64,000 nucleotides of DNA, taken from Nocardia brevicatena NBRC 12119 (GTDB taxonomy: Bacteria > Actinomycetota > Actinomycetes > Mycobacteriales > Mycobacteriaceae). Both the position numbers and the translations under genes were made by a program. The notes below the pieces were generated by a model. The model had not been told where the DNA came from. It worked only from the letters and a program-made list of their open reading frames with translations, and did no database searches. The DNA is taken from contig NZ_BAFU01000091.1 of assembly GCF_000308495.1 (NCBI RefSeq), positions 1-64,000 on the forward strand, given 5' to 3'. This document shows positions 27,321 through 35,250 of the stretch, piece by piece (positions within the stretch are counted from its first letter, which is position 1; the number at the start of each line of letters is the position of its first letter).

Positions 27321-27692
27321 GTGAAGAAGTTCGGGCCGATCGCCGTGGACGTGCTGTTGGTGGTGCTGTTCTGTGTGATCGGCCGACGCAGTCACGACGA
27401 GGCGATATTGGGCGGGTTGCTGCACACCGTCTGGCCGTTCGGTATCGGGCTCGCGGTGGGCTGGGTGCTGGCCGCGGTGGCGAGTCGGCGACGGGCCGAT
27501 GACGAGCCCTTCGACGGAACCATGCTGTGGCCCACGGGTATCGCGGTGTGGGGAGCCACGCTGGTGATCGGGATGCTGCTGCGAGCCGCGAGCGGCCAGG
27601 GCACCGCGCCGAGCTTCATCCTGGTGGCGGGCTCGGTGCTGGCCCTGTTCCTGCTCGGGTGGCGCGGCGCCATCCGAGCGATCGACATCTGA
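27321..27692 (+). CDS. DUF3054 family membrane protein
   Basis: A 123-residue protein with four membrane helices and the family signature FCVIGRRSHDEAI near the start, then TVWPFGIGLAVGW. DUF3054 proteins are widespread in actinobacteria and have no established function. The GTG at 27321 is preferred over the longer frame from 27243 because a TAGGCT box lies 7 nt before it and the shorter protein fits the family length. Confidence 0.8.
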   Translation: MKKFGPIAVDVLLVVLFCVIGRRSHDEAILGGLLHTVWPFGIGLAVGWVLAAVASRRRADDEPFDGTMLWPTGIAVWGATLVIGMLLRAASGQGTAPSFILVAGSVLALFLLGWRGAIRAIDI

Positions 27693-27696
27693 CGAA

Positions 27697-27725
27697 CCGT
27701 CGGCCGGAACCGTTTCGGCCGACGG
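27697..27725. terminator. Bidirectional terminator hairpin
   Basis: CCGTCGGCCG (27697-27706) and CGGCCGACGG (27716-27725) are perfect 10-bp arms with a 9-nt loop, filling the 36-bp gap between convergent genes. Confidence 0.7.
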
Positions 27726-27728
27726 ACC

Positions 27729-29414
27729 TCAGATCTCCGGATCGGTCAGTGCCTGCAGCATCTTCGCCGCCATCCGCACTACCATATCGTCGCTGTCGAC
27801 GTCCTCGATATGGATCGCGAAGGCCAGATCGCCCATGTTGGCGATCAGCCATCCGTCGTCACCGGCCTTGGCCGAGAACCCGCTGACGTCCCGGTAGGCG
27901 CGCAGGCGTGCGAAATGGGGGGCCTTCATCGTATCCCGCAGCATGGTACGCAGCCGGTCGGTGACCGGGGCGGGCAGCGGCTCCAGTTGCGCGTCCGTGG
28001 CTGCGGGGCGACCGCGTTCGATCATCGGCGGCAGCGCTTGGCCGCGGGCGATGGCGGCGGCCGCGATGGCCATTCCGAACGGACTGGCCAGCACCGCGTC
28101 GGGGCCGCTGCCCTGGCGTACCGGTTCGGCGCTGCGGCCCGCGATCGCCGACTGACCGGTGACCTCTTCGAGTCCGGGTATCCGGAAATCGACGCCGACC
28201 CCGAGCATGGTCGCGGCCTCCGCTACCTCCTGCACCGAAATATCTTTGGGGTCTTTGCCGTTGGCGGCCGCTGCGGCGGCGCGGAACAGTTCGATACCGC
28301 CGCCCACCGGGTAGAGACCGGTGAAGGCCACCGGTCCCTGCGCACTGGAGTAGTTGTTCTGCGCCGTCGCCACCACTGCGCCGGTGGACGGCTGGATGGC
28401 CACGATGGAGGCCGGTGTCCCCACGCTGACCACTGCGTCCTCGGCGGCACGCTGCAGCTTCTGGTCCATGGTGCCCGCGATATCGGGGCCGGCCGGGCCC
28501 TGTTCACCCGCGAGTTGGGTGATGAACTTCCCGTTCTCGAACAGCTGAACACCCCAACCGGAATGTTGTTCCTGGCTTTCCTCCCAGGCCTTATGCAGGG
28601 CGTCCAGCAGCGGTGAGGAGATCCGCCGGTCGGAGACGACGAGCCGTGGCTCCTTCTCCATCACCACACCGGGGATGGGCGCCATACGCGGTTCCAGAAT
28701 CGCGAAATCGCCTTCGCGCAGGCTCACCGCGGTGATCGGCTTACCGCCCGATCCCGCCAGTTTTTCCCGAAGCGTCTCGCCGGTGATCAGCGGGGCGACC
28801 GGTTCGATGGCGTCGGCCAGCGCGTTCGTCGAGGCCACCGGGTCGGGCATCCGCGCCGGATCGAGTTTGACGACATTGATGACCTGCCTGGTCATCAAGG
28901 GCTGACCGACGCTGTCCACCACCCGGGGCGGCGGATCGGGAGTGGTGCGCACCAGTTCGACGGTGCGGTCGTGTTCGAGTTTCGGCATGACAATGCCCGG
29001 GTCCCAGGAGATACGCCAACCGATGGCGAGTTTCCGGATGGTTCCTTCGAGGCTGTAGGCCCAGTCCTTGTGCTCGCCGAAATTCCAGTTGGCGTTCAAG
29101 GTGAACAGCCCTGAATCGGACCCGAGTTCGATGAATTGCGACATCTCGTAGTCGACCTCGCCCGATTCGAGACCGTCGAACATTTGCTCGAGGGTTGCCG
29201 AGGCCGCCGAGGGATAGGATGTCAACTCGGCGGCAGCGGCGTGATCATGCTCGTCGAGCAATTCGGTGAAGCGTTCGACGACGGCTCGGGGACCGGTCTC
29301 CTCCGAACCGGCCCCGCACGACCCCATAGCAATTGCCAGAGCCGCCACCCCCGCGAGTGCCAGTGCGCCCCGGAAGTGAAAGCGGCGGGATCCCCACAAA
29401 TCCATGTCGCCCAC
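27729..29414 (-). CDS. Lipoprotein PBP homologue lacking catalytic Ser and Lys
   Basis: A 561-residue relative of class B penicillin-binding proteins with an NTF2-like (MecA_N) domain. A signal peptide ends in a lipobox (MGSC, Cys33). The NTF2-like domain is ~40-155, the dimerisation domain ~165-300, and the transpeptidase fold ~310-561, opening with ASIVAIQPSTGAVVATAQN. In active relatives the next block reads YPPGSTFK; here it is YPVGGGIE, so the nucleophile Ser is Gly372 and the general-base Lys is Glu375. The KTG element is also degenerate (SAKAGDDGW). It is probably a non-enzymatic peptidoglycan or partner-binding protein. The ATG at 29405 is an alternative start. Confidence 0.85.
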   Translation of the reverse strand: MGDMDLWGSRRFHFRGALALAGVAALAIAMGSCGAGSEETGPRAVVERFTELLDEHDHAAAAELTSYPSAASATLEQMFDGLESGEVDYEMSQFIELGSDSGLFTLNANWNFGEHKDWAYSLEGTIRKLAIGWRISWDPGIVMPKLEHDRTVELVRTTPDPPPRVVDSVGQPLMTRQVINVVKLDPARMPDPVASTNALADAIEPVAPLITGETLREKLAGSGGKPITAVSLREGDFAILEPRMAPIPGVVMEKEPRLVVSDRRISSPLLDALHKAWEESQEQHSGWGVQLFENGKFITQLAGEQGPAGPDIAGTMDQKLQRAAEDAVVSVGTPASIVAIQPSTGAVVATAQNNYSSAQGPVAFTGLYPVGGGIELFRAAAAAANGKDPKDISVQEVAEAATMLGVGVDFRIPGLEEVTGQSAIAGRSAEPVRQGSGPDAVLASPFGMAIAAAAIARGQALPPMIERGRPAATDAQLEPLPAPVTDRLRTMLRDTMKAPHFARLRAYRDVSGFSAKAGDDGWLIANMGDLAFAIHIEDVDSDDMVVRMAAKMLQALTDPEI

Positions 29415-29715
29415 TCTTCACTCTTGTCACTCCAGTAACAAGACCACGTTACCTGAAAAATGCCTGTTTGCGACGCCTCGCTAACCCGAACTCATAGCGC
29501 CACGCAACCTTCCCAATTGTGCCCCAACGCAGACCGCTGCCGACACGGACCATGATCATTTACTCGGCCGCCCGTCGACGCTCGGCGAGGCTACGCTACC
29601 GGTCGGCCCGAACCCGTCTGTCGTTACCCCGGTCGTCGGTTCCGTTTTCGGGATACCCCGCCGTGCAGGTAGGGAACCCTTCGAACGACGCACCGTTGTC
29701 GGTAGGGTTGCCGGC
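29415..29715. other. 301-bp divergent intergenic region
   Basis: It separates the PBP-like gene from aroQ. GTAAC (29435-29439) and GTTAC (29448-29452) form a short inverted repeat with an 8-bp spacer upstream of the PBP-like gene, a possible regulator site. TAGGGT at 29703-29708 serves aroQ. No gene was seen. Confidence 0.4.
29703..29708 (+). promoter_or_regulatory. -10 box, likely leaderless transcript of aroQ
   Basis: TAGGGT, 7 nt before the ATG at 29716. Confidence 0.5.
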
Positions 29716-30186
29716 ATGTCCGAAAACGACGGCCGGCAAACCATGAGCGGCCCGATCCTGGTGCTGAACGGACCCAATCTCAATATGCTCGGTACTCGCC
29801 AGCCACAGGTGTACGGCTCGGAAACCTTGAACGATGTAATCGAATTGTGTCGTCGGACCGCCGCCGCACACGGTCGCGAGATCACCGACTTCCAGTCGAA
29901 CTCCGAGGGCGAGCTGATCGATCGAATACATCGCGCCCGCGGCGCGGAATCGGCCATCGTGATCAATCCCGGCGGGCTCACCCACACCTCGGTGGCGCTC
30001 CGGGATGCCCTGGTGATCCCCGAGGTGCCGATCGTGGAGGTGCACATCAGCAATGTGCATGCGCGCGAGGGGTTCCGACACCACTCCTATATCTCGCCGA
30101 TCGCGGCGGCCGTCGTCGCCGGTATGGGCATCTACGGGTATGCCGCCGCTATCGAGTTCCTGGCAGGTCGTCTGTCGACCATCTGA
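29716..30186 (+). CDS. aroQ: 3-dehydroquinate dehydratase, type II
   Basis: A 156-residue dodecamer-forming enzyme of the shikimate pathway, converting 3-dehydroquinate to 3-dehydroshikimate. The N-terminal [21 protein letters not shown] holds the flexible-loop Arg and Tyr. [17 protein letters not shown] and [19 protein letters not shown] hold the catalytic His and substrate-binding residues. Length is usual after a short N-terminal extension; the ATG at 29743 would give the classic start, but the TAGGGT box favours 29716. It stands apart from other aro genes. Confidence 0.95.
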   Translation: MSENDGRQTMSGPILVLNGPNLNMLGTRQPQVYGSETLNDVIELCRRTAAAHGREITDFQSNSEGELIDRIHRARGAESAIVINPGGLTHTSVALRDALVIPEVPIVEVHISNVHAREGFRHHSYISPIAAAVVAGMGIYGYAAAIEFLAGRLSTI

Positions 30187-30238
30187 TCGCAAGCCTCCGG
30201 CGTACCGGGAGCCGGCGCTCGACGGCACACTCCGCCGG

Positions 30239-30684
30239 TCAACCGATACGGAAGACCGGGAAACCCGGGGCGATCGCGGCGAGTTGGTCGTCGGTGGCGT
30301 CCACGGTGACACCCTCGAAGAACCGCCCCCTTCCCAACCCCATCGCCGCAGATAGAGGCGCAGCAGCGGCACCTTGTCGACATCCGGCACCTCCGCCGCG
30401 GTGAAAACCTCGGCCTTGCGACCCAGGCGCAATTCGCCCGTACCGGCCACTCGCAGGTTCCGCACCCACTGGGTATGACCCCGGGGCGCCACCAGGTAAC
30501 GCCGCCCGTCCTCGGCGGTCAGCACATTCACCGTGGTCGTCCGCCACTGCCCGGTGGTGCGGCCACGAACGGCCAGCAGGCGCGATCCCGCCACGCTGAT
30601 TCCCAGTTTCGACAGCGAGTTGACCAGGCGATTCATGATCGGGTCCATACGGTTCGGGGCGATGTAGCGGGTTTCGGCGGTCAT
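30239..30684 (-). pseudogene. Deazaflavin-dependent nitroreductase-family gene with frameshift
   Basis: The first ~115 codons give a typical Ddn-family protein (RYIAPNRMDPIMNRLVN, GSRLLAVRGRTTGQWRTTTVNVL, YLVAPRGHTQWVRNLR, LYLRRWGWE). The remaining family residues (RFFEGVTVDATDDQLAAIAP, then FPVFRIG and stop) continue in another frame. The shift falls at a run of five C (30326-30330, plus strand). One more base there restores WEGGRFFEG, which matches family spacing. Without it the frame runs on far downstream to 29596. Either the gene is broken or the run was miscounted in the assembly. The ATG at 30684 has AGGAGAGGG upstream. Confidence 0.75.
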
Positions 30685-30699
30685 TTCCCTCTCCTTTGC

Positions 30700-30711
30700 G
30701 AGCGCTGCTCT
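30700..30711. promoter_or_regulatory. Operator-like palindrome O1
   Basis: GAGCGCTGCTCT, 15 bp upstream of the minus-strand ATG at 30684. It is the exact reverse complement of 12 bp of O2 and is itself near-palindromic (GAGC-N3-GCTC), as TetR-family operators are. Confidence 0.5.
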
Positions 30712-30751
30712 CTGTTGTGAACGACGATCTCACTCATTCACCGTCTTGTCA

Positions 30752-30764
30752 AGAGCAGCGCTCT
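30752..30764. promoter_or_regulatory. Operator-like palindrome O2
   Basis: AGAGC-AGC-GCTCT, directly after a TTGTCA (-35-like, 30746-30751) facing the plus-strand gene at 30848. Together with O1 it suggests a TetR-type repressor controlling both divergent genes. Confidence 0.5.
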
Positions 30765-30847
30765 CGTTTTCTGTTCGCATGTCACACCGGCGGGCACCGC
30801 TCCGTCTATCCGGTACATCCGAACCATTTCGTTTCGAGGAGTTGGCG

Positions 30848-31195
30848 ATGTCGATCGCATATTCGGTGATGACGGTGCTCGCAGCGGCCTGGGTGGGTTT
30901 TTCGGCCGGAGCGGTCCTCGCCCATGCCGGTTGGGTAGTGGACGCCCTGCGCGACTACGGAGTCCCGGAGTCGTGGTGGCCGTGGCTGGGCACCACCAAG
31001 GCGCTCGGCGCGGTGGGACTGGTCGTCGGACTGTACGTCCCCCTCATCGGGGCACTCGCGGTCATCGGGCTGGTGCTGTACTTCACCGGCGCGGTGCTCA
31101 CCGTCGCACGGGCCCGCGCGTACTCGCATATCCCGTACCCGCTGCTGTACCTGACACCCGTGATAATCGCCGCGGGACTGGGACTGGCGGCCTGA
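30848..31195 (+). CDS. DoxX-like membrane protein
   Basis: A 115-residue protein with four membrane helices of the DoxX-like type (AAAWVGFSAGAVLAHA, WWPWLGTTKALGAVGLVVGL, FTGAVLTVARARAYSHIPYP). Family members are small membrane proteins linked to redox or stress functions, mostly undefined. The ATG at 30848 has GAGGAG upstream. It is divergent from the frameshifted nitroreductase-family gene, and the shared promoter region carries paired operator-like palindromes, so co-regulation is likely. Confidence 0.75.
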   Translation: MSIAYSVMTVLAAAWVGFSAGAVLAHAGWVVDALRDYGVPESWWPWLGTTKALGAVGLVVGLYVPLIGALAVIGLVLYFTGAVLTVARARAYSHIPYPLLYLTPVIIAAGLGLAA

Positions 31196-31379
31196 CCAGG
31201 AAACGTAGCGCGCAAGCCCGGCCCTTCGGGGCCGGGAGGACGTCGATACGGCAAAGACCGCGCCGGCGCGGCGATTTTCTGGAACGGTGAGCTCAGGGCA
31301 CCACGCCGTCCGCGGACCGACAGATCCGCGGACGGCGGTGGCCACGAGGGATTCAGGCGAGATCGCAGAGGAGTGTCGC

Positions 31380-32486
31380 GTGAAGGCCGCAGTATTCGAG
31401 GGAGATCGACCCCGCCTGGTGATCGAGGACATTCCGGTACCGATTCCGCGGCGGGGAGAGGTACTGTTGCGGGTCTCGGCCTGTGGTGTCTGCCATACCG
31501 ACCTGCATGTGCTCGCGTCGGAGGTCGCGTTCCCGACACCGGCGGTTCTCGGCCACGAGGTCTCCGGGGTCGTCGAACAGATCGGCGAGGGCGTACGCAA
31601 TGTCGCGGTGGGCGACGAGGTCGTGTGCAGCTTCATCATGCCGTGCGGGGACTGTCGACACTGCGTGCGCGGTATGGAGGACCTGTGCGAGAAGTTCTTC
31701 GCCTACAACCGCCTGAGCGGCACCCTCTACGACGGTACGAGCCGACTGGCCCGGGCCGACGGAACACCGCTGGCCATGTACTCGATGGGCGGGCTGGCCG
31801 AATACTGCGTGGTACCCGCCTCGGATGTGTTCGTCGTACCGCCGGAGATCGGGCTGGAAGCGGTATCGATTCTGGGCTGCAGTTCGTTCACGGCACTCGG
31901 CGCGGTCACCACCGCCGAGCTATCGATGGGCGACCGGATCGCGGTGATCGCCGCGGGCGGTGTCGGATCGTCGATCGTGCAGTTCGCCACCGCGGCGGGT
32001 GCCGCCCAGATCATCGCCATCGATATCGGTGACGAGAAACTCGCCGCGGTGACCGGACTCGGCGCCACCCATACGATCAACTCCCGTACCGAGGATGTCG
32101 AGGCCCGGGTACGCGAACTCACCGACGGCCACGGCGTGGATATCGCCTTCGAAGCGCTCGGCGGCGCGGCGACCTTCGCGACCGCGCTCGACATCCTCGA
32201 CGACGGCGGTCGCGCGGTGGTCGTCGGCATCGCACCCGCCGGGTCCACCGGTTCGATCGACCTGGCCCGGCTGGTGCGACGCAAACTCCAGATCCGAGGC
32301 TCCTACGGCGCCAAGGCCCGCACCGATATGCCCGCACTACTGCGAATGGTGGCCGCAGGCATCGTCCGGCCCGAGGAGGTCATCACCCGCCGATATCCCC
32401 TCGACCGGGCCGACGAGGCCTATCGGGCGCTGGCCCGGGGCGAAATAGTCGGCCGGGCCATCGTCGAGATGCGAGCCTCGTCGTAG
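31380..32486 (+). CDS. Zinc-dependent alcohol dehydrogenase family protein
   Basis: A 368-residue MDR-superfamily dehydrogenase. The catalytic zinc ligand region is ACGVCHTDLH (Cys38) and LGHEVSG, and the structural zinc is held by CGDCRHCVRGMEDLC. The Rossmann motif is AAGGVGSSIVQFA with DIGDEKL after beta-2, favouring NAD. It oxidises an alcohol or reduces an aldehyde; the substrate is not deducible. The GTG at 31380 has AGAGGAG upstream. It is convergent with the reductase ending at 32502. Confidence 0.9.
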   Translation: MKAAVFEGDRPRLVIEDIPVPIPRRGEVLLRVSACGVCHTDLHVLASEVAFPTPAVLGHEVSGVVEQIGEGVRNVAVGDEVVCSFIMPCGDCRHCVRGMEDLCEKFFAYNRLSGTLYDGTSRLARADGTPLAMYSMGGLAEYCVVPASDVFVVPPEIGLEAVSILGCSSFTALGAVTTAELSMGDRIAVIAAGGVGSSIVQFATAAGAAQIIAIDIGDEKLAAVTGLGATHTINSRTEDVEARVRELTDGHGVDIAFEALGGAATFATALDILDDGGRAVVVGIAPAGSTGSIDLARLVRRKLQIRGSYGAKARTDMPALLRMVAAGIVRPEEVITRRYPLDRADEAYRALARGEIVGRAIVEMRASS

Positions 32487-32501
32487 CCGTTCGAGCGCCG
32501 A

Positions 32502-33377
32502 TCACGAACCGGTGGACCGCATCAGCTCGAAGACCGGCACCGGCCGCCCCTGCTGTTCGCTCGCTTCCAGGGCCTTGCGCCACAACCCCTGTGCGGTACG
32601 CGAGAGGGTGGCGTCCACGCCGAGTTCCTCGCTCGCGTCGATGATGTGCTGCGCGCCGGCATCCATCATCCGGAACGAGGCGGTATCGCCCCAACCACCG
32701 TTCTTGGCGTCCTCGGCGTACTGCTCCATGAAGAACGGGATGGCCTCGCTGAAACGCTTCGCGTACGGCAGGAAGCGGTCGATCTCGGACCCGGACCGGT
32801 CGATGACCGCGAGCGCCTGGTTGTAAGACAGCATCCAGGGGTGGAATGTGATCAACAGAGCCTGGTAGAAGACCTGCGCGAGACCGTCGTCGTCGCCCAG
32901 ATACTCCTGCGGGCTCAGCGGGCGTAGCAGCTCGGCATGCGCGTCGAAGACCGCGCGCGGCCCGCTGTAGAAGATGTACGAGGCGGGATGGGTGATGTTG
33001 TCGCCCGCCGACATGAAACCGCCCGAGAGGAATTCCGCTCCGTGCGAGCGGACCCACTCTGCTCCCTTGCGGGTGTTCTCGGGTGAATCGGAGGACAGGT
33101 TGGCGATCACCTTGCCGGGCAGGCGGTCGGTGGCCTGCCCCAGCACGTCGTACATGGCGGCGTAGTGGGTGAGGCCGACGACGATCACCTCGTTGGCGTC
33201 GAGCGCCTCGGCCACGGTCGCCGCCCGGCGCGCACCGAGTTCGATCATCGCCTCGGCCTTGGCCGCCGTGCGGTTCCAGACGGTGACCTCGGTTCCGGCG
33301 GCGAGGAACTCCCTGACCATGGCCTGTCCCATCGGTCCCAGGCCGATGACACTGACGGAACGGGGATGCTGCGACAT
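32502..33377 (-). CDS. NAD(P)-binding imine-reductase-like dehydrogenase
   Basis: A 291-residue protein of the 6-phosphogluconate / beta-hydroxyacid dehydrogenase fold. The N-terminal Rossmann motif is VIGLGPMGQAMVREFLAAG with NRTAAKAE, favouring NADPH. The helical C-terminal domain has GGWGDTASFRMMDAGAQHIIDAS, in the region where imine reductases place their active site. An imine or ketone substrate is possible. The start at 33377 has GAAGGG upstream and fits the family length. It is divergent from an HxlR regulator, 139 bp away, which is the obvious candidate controller. Confidence 0.8.
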   Translation of the reverse strand: MSQHPRSVSVIGLGPMGQAMVREFLAAGTEVTVWNRTAAKAEAMIELGARRAATVAEALDANEVIVVGLTHYAAMYDVLGQATDRLPGKVIANLSSDSPENTRKGAEWVRSHGAEFLSGGFMSAGDNITHPASYIFYSGPRAVFDAHAELLRPLSPQEYLGDDDGLAQVFYQALLITFHPWMLSYNQALAVIDRSGSEIDRFLPYAKRFSEAIPFFMEQYAEDAKNGGWGDTASFRMMDAGAQHIIDASEELGVDATLSRTAQGLWRKALEASEQQGRPVPVFELMRSTGS

Positions 33378-33516
33378 CGAAAATGCCCTTCGGTAGTCGG
33401 TTCGAATGTTTCTCGGCGCCGGTATCGATGCTCGTCCGCGCAGGTAGAGTCGACAAGAGCGCACCTGTAGGGGCGGTTGCTTACCCCGAGGTCCGTAATG
33501 AGGTCAGGAGGATTCG

Positions 33517-33870
33517 GTGAGCGTCGAAAGTGATACGGATCACGATGTCTGCGGTATGTCGCTGGCGATCGACGTGGTGGGCGGCAAGTGGAAACTTCAC
33601 CTGATGTGGGTGCTCGGTGAGGGACCGCAGCGTTTCGGCCGGATCCGCCGCGTCCTCGACGGTGTGAGCGAGAAGGTGCTCACCGAGAATCTGCGCCATC
33701 TGGAGTCCTCCGGCATCATCTCCCGCACGGTCTATCCGGAGGTCCCTCCGCGCGTGGAGTATTCGCTCACCCCGCTGGGCGAGGAGCTCCGCGCGGCCCT
33801 GCGCCCGCTGGAGGAATGGGGCGACCGACACCGTGATCGGCTGCGTAACAACCTCATGGCCTCCGCCTGA
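33517..33870 (+). CDS. HxlR-family transcriptional regulator
   Basis: A 117-residue winged-helix regulator with the family signature: a Cys near the start (DVCGMSLAIDVVGGKWKLHLMWVL), RFGRIRRVLDGVSEKVLTENLRHLESSG as the recognition helix, and YSLTPLGEELRAAL as the wing and dimer helix. HxlR proteins often respond to reactive aldehydes or oxidants through that Cys. The GTG at 33517 has AGGAGG upstream. It likely regulates the divergent imine-reductase-like gene and itself. Confidence 0.9.
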   Translation: MSVESDTDHDVCGMSLAIDVVGGKWKLHLMWVLGEGPQRFGRIRRVLDGVSEKVLTENLRHLESSGIISRTVYPEVPPRVEYSLTPLGEELRAALRPLEEWGDRHRDRLRNNLMASA

Positions 33871-33892
33871 CGAGCCGGCTGTCCGCGGCGAC

Positions 33893-35029
33893 CTACCGTG
33901 GGCCCGGTGCCGTTCCCGGCAGATCGGTGGCGATTCGCGCGCCCACGCGCTCCAACAGCGGCGCGGCCTCGGCCATACAGCGGTCCGGATCCGGCTCGAG
34001 ATCGGTGAGCGCGTAGGCGGCGCGGAATCCGGCCGCCCGCAGTCGGTCCGCCGACAGCGCCAGGCGGCCCGCGACCGCGACCACCGGGACATCCGCGCGA
34101 GCGGCGGCTTCGCACACCCCCATCGGCGCCTTCCCGTGCAGGGTCTGCTCGTCCATCGCCCCCTCGCCGGTGACCACCAGCGTCGCCCGGGCCAGCCGGG
34201 TGCGGAAGTCCAGCAGCTCGAGCACTTCCTCGATACCGCTGCGCACCCGCGCCCCGAGCACCGCCAGCGCGCCGAACCCGGTACCGCCCGCCGCACCGGC
34301 ACCGGGTAGGTCCGCGTGGCCGGTCCCGGCCAGCCGGGCCCAATTCGACAGCGCCGCTTCGAGAATCTCCTGGTCACGCTGTCCGGCTCCCTTCTGCGGT
34401 CCGTAGACCGCCACGGCACCGGTGGGTCCGAGCAGCGGGTTGTCCACATCGCAGGCCAATACGAATTCCGTTGCGGCGACACGGGAAGGCAGGCCGGACA
34501 GATCCAGCCGCACGGCGTCCCGCAGGGCGGCGCCCCCGCGCCCCACCGACTGTCCCGAGGCGTCGAGCACTCGGGCGCCCAGGGCGGTGAGCAGACCGGC
34601 GCCACCGTCGCTGGACGCGCTGCCCCCGAGACCCAGCACAATTCGGGACACGCCCCGGTCCAGCGCGTCCGCGATCAGCACACCCAGCCCGAAAGTGCTC
34701 GCTCCCAAAGGATCCGGCCTACCATCCGGCAGCCGGGCCAACCCGGCGACATCCGCCAGTTCGAGCACCGCGGTGGTGTCCCGCATCGCGTACACCGCCG
34801 CCACGGGCCGTCCCGTCGGGCCGGGCGCGGTGATCGGCACCGGGCTCCACCCGGCCGACAGAAAGGCGGCGACGGTCCCGTCACCGCCGTCGGCGACCGG
34901 AACGATTTCGGTCCGGGCGTCCGGCCGGACCCGTCCGATACCGGCCGCCAGCGCCGCCGCCACCCCGGGCGCAGGCAGGGAGCCTTTGAATTTGTCCGGG
35001 GCCAGGACGACCACAGGTGCCGCGTTCAC
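33893..35029 (-). CDS. Glycerate 2-kinase (GarK/GlxK family)
   Basis: A 378-residue kinase phosphorylating D-glycerate, feeding photorespiration-like or serine/glyoxylate carbon into glycolysis. The opening VVLAPDKFKGSLPAPGVAAAL, the glycine-rich LGLGGSASSDGGAGLLTALG and LVVTGEGAMDEQTLHGKAPMGV are diagnostic. Length matches the family. The GTG at 35029 follows GACAAT by 6 nt. It is a single gene, with 221 bp of apparently empty sequence upstream. Confidence 0.93.
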   Translation of the reverse strand: MNAAPVVVLAPDKFKGSLPAPGVAAALAAGIGRVRPDARTEIVPVADGGDGTVAAFLSAGWSPVPITAPGPTGRPVAAVYAMRDTTAVLELADVAGLARLPDGRPDPLGASTFGLGVLIADALDRGVSRIVLGLGGSASSDGGAGLLTALGARVLDASGQSVGRGGAALRDAVRLDLSGLPSRVAATEFVLACDVDNPLLGPTGAVAVYGPQKGAGQRDQEILEAALSNWARLAGTGHADLPGAGAAGGTGFGALAVLGARVRSGIEEVLELLDFRTRLARATLVVTGEGAMDEQTLHGKAPMGVCEAAARADVPVVAVAGRLALSADRLRAAGFRAAYALTDLEPDPDRCMAEAAPLLERVGARIATDLPGTAPGPR

Positions 35030-35035
35030 CCTCCG

Positions 35036-35041
35036 ATTGTC
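35036..35041 (-). promoter_or_regulatory. Possible -10 box of the glycerate kinase gene
   Basis: GACAAT on the minus strand, 6 nt before the GTG at 35029; the same arrangement occurs before trmB (18383-18388). Confidence 0.3.
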
Positions 35042-35250
35042 GGACGTGGCCGGGAAGACCGCATCCCACCGGAGTCGCCACGGTATCCGCCGGCTGCGGA
35101 TCTCGGAGGGACGCCGTCCACCGAGCGTCGGCCCCCCCTCTCCACGGGCCGACCGAAACCGGTCCGCCGCACACGGCTACCGGTCATCCGCGGACCGGAA
35201 CCGACGGACCCGCGACAGGCGAACAAGTGTCCGCACCGGGCCGGATACCC

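Noticed and set aside
29435-29468. MtrA-type GTAAC repeats before the PBP-like gene
   Set aside because: Only one 5-bp inverted pair and a loose GTGAC are present; too little to name a regulator.
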